DNA from: Serratia ureilytica
GTDB lineage: Bacteria > Pseudomonadota > Gammaproteobacteria > Enterobacterales > Enterobacteriaceae
Direction of reading: 5' to 3'
Length of the DNA: 64,000 bases
Assembly: GCF_013375155.1 (NCBI RefSeq)
Contig: NZ_JABXOF010000005.1
Location: 186,001-250,000, forward strand
The notes under the pieces were generated by a model. It worked only from the letters and a program-made list of their open reading frames with translations. It had not been told where the DNA came from and did no database searches. Of the stretch, positions 1-7,608 are shown one piece after another. Positions within the stretch are counted from its first letter, which is position 1. Every line of letters starts with the position of its first letter. Both the position numbers and the translations under genes were made by a program.

Positions 1-1966
1 TGGCTTCGTCCATAAACAGAATACTGGGCCTTCGATACAACGCGCGGGCGATAAGCACCCGCTGTTTTTGCCCGCCGGAAAGGCTCCCCCCCAATTCGCC
101 CACCAACGTTTCATATCCCATCGGCATTTTCATAATATCGTCGTGAATATTGCAATGCTTGGCGCATTCAACGATAAATTCCGTATCGGGATGAGCATCA
201 AAACTGCATATGTTCTCGGCAATTGAACCGGCAAGCAGTTTATCTTCTTGCAATACACATGCGATGCACTCCCGATAATTATTAATGCCGATATCATGAA
301 TGTTAATGCCGTTGATAAACAAACGCCCTTCCGTCGGTTCCAACAGCCCGCACATCAGCTTCATCAACGTGGTTTTGCCGACGCCTGAAGGCCCGACGAT
401 CGCCACGCTTTCTCCCGCCGCGATCTGCAGGCTGAGTCCGGGGATCACTGGGCGCGAAAGGCTGTCATATTGATAAAGCAGATCGCGCACTTCAAAAGTC
501 ACCGCCTCGTTGGGATTGCATATCTTGCGATAGGGCTTTTCTTCCTCTGTCGTAGAAAGCACGATGTCCGCCAGCCTTTCATTATGCAAATTCAGCATTC
601 GCAGCCGAATGACCATATCGATAAGATTTGACGCGCGATCGGAGAATTGCCCCCGATAGGCATTAAAGGCGACAAACATGCCTAATGTCATTTGACTGTC
701 GATCACTAAAGACGCGCCCAACCACAAGATAACGATTTGATCGCAGGCCGCAAGAAACGCATTCACGCCGCCAAAGAACATATCGAGCTTCGTCACCCGA
801 ATATTGGCGTTTGCCGTATCGATATTTAAATTTAACCAGAATTGCGAACGCGTTCCCGCCAACCCCAACGACTTCAGCGTCGCGATGCTGTACAGCGTCT
901 CCATAAAATGTGAGCTGGCTTTCGCCGACTTCACCAATTGCTCCTCGGACGCTTGCCGATAATAGCGATAGGTCGAAAGGCGCAGCAGAACATATAAGAC
1001 CGTAAAGCCGGAGGCTACCCACACCAGCCAGCCACCGTACATGAACATCATGATAAATACGCCGACCGACATGATGCCATCAATGATGCTGGAAACGATA
1101 CTGGTGGTAAACGTGGTGCGAATGGCGTCCAACGAGCCAAAGCGCGATTGAATATCACCCAGCTTGCGCTTTTCAAAATAGGCAAGCGGGAGCTTCATCA
1201 GATGATCAAACAGCCCTGATTTCCACTGTATATCGATCAGCGCGCCCATCACGATGGAGATCCACGAGCGAAACATCGAAACGCAGGTGCGGAACAAGAT
1301 AAAAAACAGTAAACCGACGCAAATAATGACCAATAAATTATGGTCGCCGGCCTGGATGACGTGGTCCATCACCAACTGAGTCCCGACGGGCATCAGCAGG
1401 TTGACGGCCTCAATGACCAGCGACAGAGCGAAAATTTTTACCAGCGCGCTTTTAAGACCGGTGACATTGCTGAGCAGTTTTCTAAAGTGCAGGCGATTTT
1501 TCTGCACCACAGGCGTGAATTCACTGCTTGGCCATACCTCTAAAGCGATTCCGGTAAAATGCAGGGAAAACTCCTGCAGGCCGATAACCCGGCGGCCAAA
1601 TGCCGGATCGTGCAGGGTTATCCGCCCACCGCGAATGTTGACCAGGACCACAAAGTGATTCATATCCCAGTGCAATATGCAGGGCCTTTTCACCTGGTGA
1701 ATCTCATCCAGGCTCAAGGATAAGGCCCGCGTTTTCAAATTGAGATTCTCGGCGATCGCGATCAGCGAGCTCAGGGTGGCGCCGCGGGCCGAGATATCAA
1801 ACTTCTGGCGCATCGACAGCATATCGATGTGCATGCCGTAATAGCCGCACACCATCGCTAAACTGGCCAGCCCGCATTCGGCGGCCTCCGTTTGCAAGAC
1901 CTGCGGCACTTTTCTTCTGAGCGACAGGTTCAGCTTGCCAACGATATTCTCATAAACTTTATTCAC
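1..1966 (-). CDS. cvaB: Peptidase-containing ABC exporter, CvaB-like (3' end beyond window)
   Basis: This is an inner-membrane ABC exporter that should cut the leader from a double-glycine peptide and pump the peptide out. The C39 cysteine peptidase domain fills the first ~130 residues: Gln25 and Cys31 in QTEAAECGL, His104 in NHFVVL and Asp120 in LHDP form the catalytic set. A membrane region follows. The ATPase carries Walker A GPSGVGKTT (about residues 524-532), the signature LSGGQKQR and Walker B ILFMDEA at the window edge. About 655 residues are visible; CvaB is near 700, so only the extreme C-terminus is missing. I chose the GTG start at 1966 because it overlaps the stop of the upstream cvaA-like gene by eight bases and places the peptidase at the N-terminus. 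No TolC-like gene is in view, and the host TolC would serve. Confidence 0.93.
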   Translation of the reverse strand, partial: MNKVYENIVGKLNLSLRRKVPQVLQTEAAECGLASLAMVCGYYGMHIDMLSMRQKFDISARGATLSSLIAIAENLNLKTRALSLSLDEIHQVKRPCILHWDMNHFVVLVNIRGGRITLHDPAFGRRVIGLQEFSLHFTGIALEVWPSSEFTPVVQKNRLHFRKLLSNVTGLKSALVKIFALSLVIEAVNLLMPVGTQLVMDHVIQAGDHNLLVIICVGLLFFILFRTCVSMFRSWISIVMGALIDIQWKSGLFDHLMKLPLAYFEKRKLGDIQSRFGSLDAIRTTFTTSIVSSIIDGIMSVGVFIMMFMYGGWLVWVASGFTVLYVLLRLSTYRYYRQASEEQLVKSAKASSHFMETLYSIATLKSLGLAGTRSQFWLNLNIDTANANIRVTKLDMFFGGVNAFLAACDQIVILWLGASLVIDSQMTLGMFVAFNAYRGQFSDRASNLIDMVIRLRMLNLHNERLADIVLSTTEEEKPYRKICNPNEAVTFEVRDLLYQYDSLSRPVIPGLSLQIAAGESVAIVGPSGVGKTTLMKLMCGLLEPTEGRLFINGINIHDIGINNYRECIACVLQEDKLLAGSIAENICSFDAHPDTEFIVECAKHCNIHDDIMKMPMGYETLVGELGGSLSGGQKQRVLIARALYRRPSILFMDEA

Positions 1967-3236
1967 GAAGTGGCCCCGACACACTGTTTTTCATGTCATA
2001 AAATGGCGCGAACATCCATTGGTAGATGGGTCTTTTCTCCAGGAAAAGCGTGGCTTGCGCCTTCATGCCGCTTGAAAGGTTCAGCTTCTTTCCCTGATAG
2101 CCAAACTGCGTGTTATCGATAGCCACCAGCACTTTGTAGTACGACTCAACCAGTTCAGCCGATTGTCGAGTTGGCGAACTGCTGTAAGTGGACATTTCCT
2201 GAATCGATGCGGGAACATAAGCGATGCTTTCGATCACACCGGGAAACTGACCAAATTTTTCATACGGGAAGGCGTCATAGCGAACGTTGATGTGATCGCC
2301 TCGGCTCACGTAAGGCACGCTGCTGTTGGGCAACCATAAAACCAAATAATAGATGGCATGATTACTGGGGATTAATTGCGCCAGGCTGTCTCCCGTATTG
2401 ACCATTTGCCCAGGCGTCACGCTGAGCGATTCAACGCGCCCGTCCGCCGGCGCATTGACAATCAACGAGCCGCTGGCGTCCGCTTCGGCCAGCTGCCGCA
2501 GGAGATCATTGCGCTGAAATTGATATTGTGAGATTTGATTATCGAAATCGGACGCTCTTGTCGCGAGATCGCTATTCAGGTTAGTTATCTGCAAAGACTC
2601 TTGAATGCTTTGGTTATAGAGACTGTGGAACGTACTCTGCTGCTGATAGTAGAGGTAAACCTGGTTATTCAGCTGATCCCGATTAATGAGCCCCTTACTG
2701 CGATACTCATCGTAATTTTTCATGGTTTCGCGCATGAAGTTAACGCCGTTGCGTGAATTTTCGACCATCTGTTTGGACTGGCTGTGCGCCAGTTTATATT
2801 GGTCAATCTGCGCTTGCAGATTGACCAGGGTCGTTTTCTTGTTCGCCTCCAATTTGGCGATGATGCTATCGACCTGCGCCAGTTGATTTTCTATCGCCTG
2901 CCGCGTGCTTGCGCTGACGGTGCCGGAATCCGTCACCCTGCTGACGTCTATCTGATAAAGATGCTGCCCTTTTTTTACCTGATCGCCCACATTGACAAAG
3001 CGTTGTGCAATGAATCCCTGCTGAGTAGCAAATATATTGACCGATCTTGGCAGCGTCGTGACCTCTCCGCCCACGCTGATACGCCGGGTATAACCGCCAT
3101 AGGTCACGAAAATGATCAGCACAGAAACGAATGAAAGTGAAATGCCCGCGATGACCCAGGCCGGCAATCCTGCAATTAACAATGCTTTTCCTGCCCATTT
3201 AGAACGACTGTGCGATAAGGCCTCTTCCCTAAACAA
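1959..3236 (-). CDS. cvaA: CvaA-like membrane fusion protein for microcin export
   Basis: This is the HlyD-family adaptor that bridges the CvaB-type exporter to an outer-membrane channel such as TolC. The 425-residue protein starts MFREEALSHSRSKW, has one transmembrane segment at about residues 21-46, then a coiled-coil-rich stretch (about 110-260) between two lipoyl/barrel halves. From recall of colicin V CvaA, several segments match closely: GEVTT, GLINRDQL, VTPGQMVNTGDSL, FLEKRPIYQWM and FYDMK near the end. The family and partner are therefore clear. It is translationally coupled to the ABC gene by an 8-base overlap. It is transcribed away from the candidate microcin gene, the same divergent layout as in the colicin V cluster. 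Confidence 0.92.
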   Translation of the reverse strand: MFREEALSHSRSKWAGKALLIAGLPAWVIAGISLSFVSVLIIFVTYGGYTRRISVGGEVTTLPRSVNIFATQQGFIAQRFVNVGDQVKKGQHLYQIDVSRVTDSGTVSASTRQAIENQLAQVDSIIAKLEANKKTTLVNLQAQIDQYKLAHSQSKQMVENSRNGVNFMRETMKNYDEYRSKGLINRDQLNNQVYLYYQQQSTFHSLYNQSIQESLQITNLNSDLATRASDFDNQISQYQFQRNDLLRQLAEADASGSLIVNAPADGRVESLSVTPGQMVNTGDSLAQLIPSNHAIYYLVLWLPNSSVPYVSRGDHINVRYDAFPYEKFGQFPGVIESIAYVPASIQEMSTYSSSPTRQSAELVESYYKVLVAIDNTQFGYQGKKLNLSSGMKAQATLFLEKRPIYQWMFAPFYDMKNSVSGPLRE

Positions 3237-3556
3237 ATTCTGACCTCTCCATATATAGCGACACCGTTCATTTTTATCTTATCCCTGGCCCAACACGGCG
3301 CTTATTTAGATTTAGTCTTTGTTGGCAAAACCCACAAGTAATAATAATCTTAAAAAAACACAAAACTGCTGAAACGTCACAAAAAGTGCGACCCTAATAT
3401 TAGCGACGGCGTTATGAGTTGCATATTTCAACGCCGACCTCTTTAATCTAAGCGTATTCTCATCAAGCCGTCATTCACAGAGGCTGCGAGAATTAAGCGG
3501 CGAAACGCTTTACGTTTCGTTCCTGAGGTATAGGGATAAAGTTGAAAGGATTTACT
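3237..3556. promoter_or_regulatory. Divergent intergenic region, cvaA-like / microcin candidate
   Basis: This AT-rich 320-base gap must hold the promoters for both the exporter operon and the candidate microcin gene. I looked on both strands for a small immunity-type gene and found nothing longer than about ten codons (for example ATG at 3414). Near the right end is an inverted repeat, CGAAACG (3501-3507) and CGTTTCG (3513-3519), that would sit in the mRNA leader. A ribosome binding site, AAAGGA (3545-3550), precedes the ATG at 3557 by six bases. I could not assign -35/-10 elements or a Fur box with confidence. Confidence 0.5.
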
Positions 3557-3874
3557 ATGAAAGAGCTAAATACTGCAGAGATCGAAATCGTTTCTGGTGC
3601 GGGGATTATTTCCGATACGGCAAGCTTTGTATCAGGATTTGCCGGCGATGTTATCATTGATACCGTAAAATTGGCCAATGATGCGCTTAATACCCGATTG
3701 ATCTCTTCCGTAGGCCAAGGGTTCAACGCGATCGGTTTTGGCTTGGGCGCCGTTCATAATGTCGCGGACTCGCTTGGCTATGCGGCATTTAAAAGCGTTG
3801 CAGCCGTAGGCTCCCTGCTGGGTGGGGATGCAAGCCGTATCGAATATCATTACGAGAAAGAATGGGGTGCTTGA
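3557..3874 (+). CDS. Candidate class II microcin precursor with Gly-Ala leader
   Basis: This gene encodes 105 residues. The first 15, MKELNTAEIEIVSGA, have the form of a double-glycine leader: hydrophobic residues spaced before Ser-Gly-Ala, as in microcin L and microcin N, whose leaders also end in Gly-Ala. The predicted mature peptide is 90 residues. It is rich in Gly, Ala and Ser, with amphipathic or hydrophobic stretches (VSGFAGDVII, FNAIGFGLGAV, FKSVAAVGSLLGG) and a charged tail EYHYEKEWGA. It has no cysteine and no serine-rich C-terminus, so it is not a siderophore-carrying class IIb microcin. The ATG at 3557 is preferred over an in-frame TTG at 3542 because AAAGGA lies six bases upstream. 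It diverges from a CvaAB-type exporter. Leader and exporter argue strongly for a secreted peptide; toxin activity is inferred. Confidence 0.82.
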   Translation: MKELNTAEIEIVSGAGIISDTASFVSGFAGDVIIDTVKLANDALNTRLISSVGQGFNAIGFGLGAVHNVADSLGYAAFKSVAAVGSLLGGDASRIEYHYEKEWGA

Positions 3875-3908
3875 AAACAAGCGGCTCCCTCTGAAAGGTT
3901 AATGATGC

Positions 3909-3939
3909 TAACCACCTGCCCAATCAGGTGGTTATTTCA
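3909..3939 (+). terminator. Rho-independent-like terminator after microcin candidate
   Basis: A ten-base-pair stem, TAACCACCTG (3909-3918) and CAGGTGGTTA (3925-3934), has a six-base loop and is followed by TTTC. It lies 35 bases after the microcin stop. It may also serve the convergent flavoprotein gene, whose stop is at 3952. Confidence 0.7.
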
Positions 3940-3951
3940 ATTACGCACTCA

Positions 3952-5577
3952 CTAACTCTTCTGTTTGAAAACCGCTTTGGTCAATGGAGAGGAGAACACG
4001 TTGTGCGGATCGTACTTATTCAGCACGTTGCAGGCATGATTCCAACTGTCATTGTTCCCTGCCCCGGCATTAAAGCTGCGCGGAATGTTTTCTTCGAGTA
4101 CGGTTTTATCCTGCCACGCGGCCTGTGACGTATAACCCCAGCCTTTACTCCACTCTACGCGAACCGTCGCATAGTCGCCCGCATAGTGGCTAAAAATCCA
4201 TTTTTCCATTTCACTGTAGAATTTATTGGCATCCGGCGTATCGGGCATGGTCAGAATATCCAACCAGATCGCGACATCCCATTCCGGATGGGATTCAACG
4301 GGACGAATAGCCGAAAGATCGGGAGCAATGGCATTGGCCACCGCGCTCTCTTTTGCACTGTCCAATCCGGTGACGCGAATTTCAATCGGGCCATTCATCG
4401 GAAATGAATTCTTGCGCTGGTAATCGGCCACCATTTCTTCATATTTTTTCGTGAAATCGTGCAATACGTTTTGAATATTGCTCCGCTTCGTGATTATCGC
4501 GTAACCATTGGCCGTCACGCGCAGCGTTGTCGGCTTCACATACAACAGCAGATCCTTGCTCCACCCCCACAGATCCGCCGACACGGTGGCCCCTAAACCA
4601 ATGCTGACCAACTCCATCTGCGCCTTGCCGAGTGTCGGGGTCAGCTCCGGGTGGCCATTATTGATTTTTTTAATGATATCGGAAATTTTAACCGGCAAAT
4701 TATCCGAGAACGGATAGTTAAATGGACCATTAACCGGTTTTGACACTTTTGGGAAGCTGTCTTCTTGCTTCCACACTTTCAGCCATGGTTTTTCCGTGAA
4801 CGGGAACCAAATGACTTCAACGCGCCCGCACAGATCCAAGAAATGGCTGAAGGTATTTTTTGTCGTGCTTGCAGTGGAAAAAAGATCCGCCGCGGTGACA
4901 TTAACATAACTTTGACAGCGTAAACGCCGGTTGCGCGGCACCTGCAGCGTCACTTCGCTGATAAAAGCCCGGCCGACATGCACCAGGAATGCCGAGCTCT
5001 CCGCATTATCACGCGTAAACTCCTTTAATTCATACTTCGACCGCGCCTGATCCCAGACGACAGCTTTTAGCGACACCACGCTATTGCTCACGGAACCAAA
5101 ACTGGCAAACTCAGCCAGAGGCTCATCTTTTGCCGGGATGCAGGTTCCATGGCCGCCGATGGCAAGCACGCCGCCCAGGGTCAGATCGCCAGGCGCCGGC
5201 GTCGCGTAAAAGCCGAGTTTCTTTTTTTCTAATTCAGTGAGCAAAGCCTGCATTGTCACCCCCGTTTGCGCGGTGACGTATCCATGCTCTCCCACTTTAT
5301 TGATTGAGATGTTTTTGAATTTTCTGGTGAGGTCGATCAGCACGACATTGCTGTTATCCTCCCCGTTTGCAATAACGAGCGGGGACCAGTTGTGCTTGAT
5401 GCCAACCGGACGCACGCAATATTTATTCTCATGCGCCCAGTTAATTACGGCCAAGAGCTCATCCGTATTTTGTGGATAGCAGGTCAGAATATGATTGCCG
5501 GAGATTTCTTTTGACCAATTAACAAAATTGACATACTCATAGCCCACAGGGAACGTGTTCAAACTAGAACCAGTCAT
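3952..5577 (-). CDS. VAO-family FAD oxidoreductase, type II cholesterol oxidase-like
   Basis: This 541-residue flavoprotein has an N-terminal PCMH-type FAD-binding domain (about residues 30-225) and a C-terminal substrate domain resembling that of type II (Brevibacterium-type) cholesterol oxidases. Landmarks are VRPVGIKHNWSPL (His62 sits where VAO enzymes often link FAD covalently), the GDLTLGGVLAIGGHGT loop (His143) and a C-terminal NKYDPHNVFSSPL, typical of the VAO fold. There is no signal peptide, whereas the actinobacterial enzymes are secreted, so a cytosolic role and a different alcohol or sterol-like substrate are possible. AAGGAAG precedes the ATG. It lies downstream of an AraC-type regulator on the same strand. 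The family call is good; the substrate is unknown. Confidence 0.78.
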   Translation of the reverse strand: MTGSSLNTFPVGYEYVNFVNWSKEISGNHILTCYPQNTDELLAVINWAHENKYCVRPVGIKHNWSPLVIANGEDNSNVVLIDLTRKFKNISINKVGEHGYVTAQTGVTMQALLTELEKKKLGFYATPAPGDLTLGGVLAIGGHGTCIPAKDEPLAEFASFGSVSNSVVSLKAVVWDQARSKYELKEFTRDNAESSAFLVHVGRAFISEVTLQVPRNRRLRCQSYVNVTAADLFSTASTTKNTFSHFLDLCGRVEVIWFPFTEKPWLKVWKQEDSFPKVSKPVNGPFNYPFSDNLPVKISDIIKKINNGHPELTPTLGKAQMELVSIGLGATVSADLWGWSKDLLLYVKPTTLRVTANGYAIITKRSNIQNVLHDFTKKYEEMVADYQRKNSFPMNGPIEIRVTGLDSAKESAVANAIAPDLSAIRPVESHPEWDVAIWLDILTMPDTPDANKFYSEMEKWIFSHYAGDYATVRVEWSKGWGYTSQAAWQDKTVLEENIPRSFNAGAGNNDSWNHACNVLNKYDPHNVFSSPLTKAVFKQKS

Positions 5578-5705
5578 AACTGACTTCCTTTTAAAATTAA
5601 AATAGATAGAGATAAAAACGGCAACAGCCCGAGCGCTAATTAATCACCCTGATAAGCACCTCCTTTTCCTTGGGATAATCCCTCTGTTTTACTGCCCGAA
5701 GAGCG

Positions 5706-6521
5706 TCAAGACTTGCCAATATAAATCAACACCTTGACGTTAATTTCCGCGTATTGAAAATTCTTTTCTTTATGCAACTCAATTAAAAAGCCGTTTCTTA
5801 TTCGCACGCCAAGCAAAGGAAGATAGGCGTCATAGATGCTGTCAAAAAAAACCAGATATTCGTTCAACCTGCCGTTAAACTCGAACAATAAATACTGCCC
5901 TCTTATCAACGTCAGATTGCGTGTCTCGTAGTACCCTTTGCTGAGCGTTACTTCCCAACCGGATGAAGCCAACTTTACCGTGCGCATTGACGTATCGGTA
6001 TTTTTCCCTGTGCGGCTGCCGTATTTCTGTCGTTCCTCTCCTCCAGAGCTGGAAGCATTCATTGAATGATAGAGAAAAAACTTATATCCCTTAAGCAGGT
6101 ATATGTTATTGGGCATTTCGATAAAATGATATGCTGACGGATTTTGTATTAAAAAGGGAGGGAGATGTTTGGAAAAGTCCCATTCCTGGCTCGTTCTAAA
6201 GTCCTTTGGGCTTTCACCGAAAAAGCGTTGAAAGGCGCGGCTAAAAGCCTGCTGGGAGCTAAAGCCGATAGCAGTAGCCACTTCCAATACTTTTAAATCA
6301 GACTGTTTGAGCATGACGGCAGACTTGCTCAGACGCCTATTTCTGATATACGTCGCTATTTTCATTCCCGTATAACGCTGAAACATTCTTTGCAAGTGCC
6401 ATTTCGAATAACCAGACAAATCCGATAACTTTTCTATCGAGAGATCATGCTGTATATTCATCTCGATCAAATTAACTAGCTCGACCACGATACTATGCTG
6501 GTAACTCATAATGACATCCAT
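5706..6521 (-). CDS. AraC/MarA-type transcriptional regulator
   Basis: This is a regulator whose first ~110 residues form a two-helix-turn-helix AraC DNA-binding domain of the MarA/SoxS/Rob kind (YSKWHLQRMF for the first HTH, AIGFSSQQAFSRAF for the second). The ~150-residue C-terminal part resembles the extra domain of Rob-like proteins, but I do not recognise a ligand. Two ATGs compete: 6521 with AGGA too close, and 6509 (MSYQHS), which has GGA seven bases upstream and is the likelier start. The flavoprotein gene 128 bases downstream on the same strand is a plausible target. Codon use is AT-leaning like the rest of the island. Confidence 0.85.
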   Translation of the reverse strand: MDVIMSYQHSIVVELVNLIEMNIQHDLSIEKLSDLSGYSKWHLQRMFQRYTGMKIATYIRNRRLSKSAVMLKQSDLKVLEVATAIGFSSQQAFSRAFQRFFGESPKDFRTSQEWDFSKHLPPFLIQNPSAYHFIEMPNNIYLLKGYKFFLYHSMNASSSGGEERQKYGSRTGKNTDTSMRTVKLASSGWEVTLSKGYYETRNLTLIRGQYLLFEFNGRLNEYLVFFDSIYDAYLPLLGVRIRNGFLIELHKEKNFQYAEINVKVLIYIGKS

Positions 6522-7534
6522 GTCCTAACAAAACCCACCCTCAGACAACCTGCTCATTGGGCTTTTATCCATTAAAATGAAAAACAAAGCGCTGCCGCAA
6601 TCATGCAATTAGGATTAGAATGTGAAAAACGATGAACCTTTTATAATTGATTGACAGAGAGATACTTCTTTTTGGGTAGACATCCTCCTTGTGACGTTAT
6701 TGGTATAATTCTTATAAAGCTTTTCCCTGGTGAAGGCTTTTCCTGTCTCTTTCATCTTGACCAATATCCATCCTGACGTTGTGCAACTAAGCAGTCAAAA
6801 GAAAGCATATCTTGGCATCCGTTGATAAATCGTTTGCCTCCCTCTCGGCGGTGCATTTTAATACCCTTACATTTAGAGTAGCCTATGTAGATAGCTTAGA
6901 AAATATCAAATGCCAGATAATTACACAGTTCGCACTTTATGTTACGACAATAATTAAAAGACAAGAAAAATCATATAATTAGAATTTCAACTCCAAGCAA
7001 TGAATGCCGATAAAACGTAGGAATCGCCCTTGAGAAGGGTTATTAAATACAATAAAACCGCTGATTTCCTCAATAAAAACAGAAGGAAAGATTTATAAAA
7101 TAAGAAATAGACTAATTCATCGCATCCTTCTGATATATTTATTCGTCAGACCAAGTCTTTCAGAAAAATCCCATAAAAGGGCGCACGGAGTCCTTTTATT
7201 TTCGCAGAGGATTAATTAGCTACGCCATCGCCCGATGCCGATGAGTCGACGCGCCTCAATACGGCAATTCATTATGCCGCGGCCCGGCGGATACGGTGAA
7301 TAAAGCCCCGTTATCCGACGACATCATCGCACCGGCGAAGTGCGCGTGGTTGCAGAATACCGTTCTGCGGATAGGCGCAAAGCCGAGATGGGAAACGCAG
7401 CGCCTCAGGAAATGAGCCGTAAGCAAAGCGCAGGCGGCTCCGCGCGGGCTGTCCTCTCCGTTCGCCCCTATCTCAACCCAGCCCTCCTTTCGGAGCGGAG
7501 GCCGTCTACGGCACAGGGCGCCAAACATCGGGCA
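6522..7534. other. About 1 kb without recognisable genes at island/backbone junction
   Basis: From 6522 to about 7200 the sequence is AT-rich, with stop codons in all frames and no credible small gene. From about 7200 to the guaA terminator it becomes GC-rich like the backbone; short open frames there have no recognisable domain or ribosome site. One perfect 8-bp inverted repeat, ATAAAAGG (7173-7180) and CCTTTTAT (7192-7199), could be an orphan terminator marking a lost gene. No integrase, tRNA or obvious insertion sequence is seen. Confidence 0.55.
7173..7199 (+). terminator. Orphan hairpin, possible relic terminator
   Basis: A perfect eight-base-pair stem with an 11-base loop is followed by TTTTCG. 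No gene ends nearby on either strand, so it is either a remnant of a deleted gene or fortuitous. Confidence 0.3.
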
Positions 7535-7560
7535 TAAAAAAACCCGCCGTTAAGCGGGTT
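7535..7560 (-). terminator. guaBA operon terminator
   Basis: Read on the minus strand, AACCCGC and GCGGGTT form a seven-base-pair stem with a six-base loop followed directly by six T residues (AAAAAA at 7535-7540 on the plus strand). It lies about 50 bases beyond the guaA stop. Confidence 0.9.
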
Positions 7561-7608
7561 TGGTTCTCATGTGCGGTTCACTGACGCCAGCCTACGCCGG
7601 ACGCGGGA

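Noticed and set aside
3542-3556. TTG as start of the microcin candidate, five codons upstream
   Set aside because: The AAAGGA ribosome site lies inside those codons and is ideally spaced for the ATG at 3557, which also gives a normal-length leader.
3830-3874. Class IIb (siderophore-carrying) microcin
   Set aside because: The C-terminus is EYHYEKEWGA, with no serine-rich tail, and no glycosyltransferase or esterase genes are nearby.
3632-3880. Minus-strand 82-codon frame as an immunity protein
   Set aside because: It lies wholly antisense to the microcin candidate, has no ribosome site and no membrane segment.
7256-7537. Short overlapping open frames on both strands between the island and the guaA terminator
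   Set aside because: No ribosome site, domain or signal is recognisable, and both strands are open only because the DNA is GC-rich.
1-7540. attL copy of the guaA 3' end within the window
   Set aside because: I searched for ACTCCCACTCGATCG and close variants by eye and saw none; any second end would lie outside.
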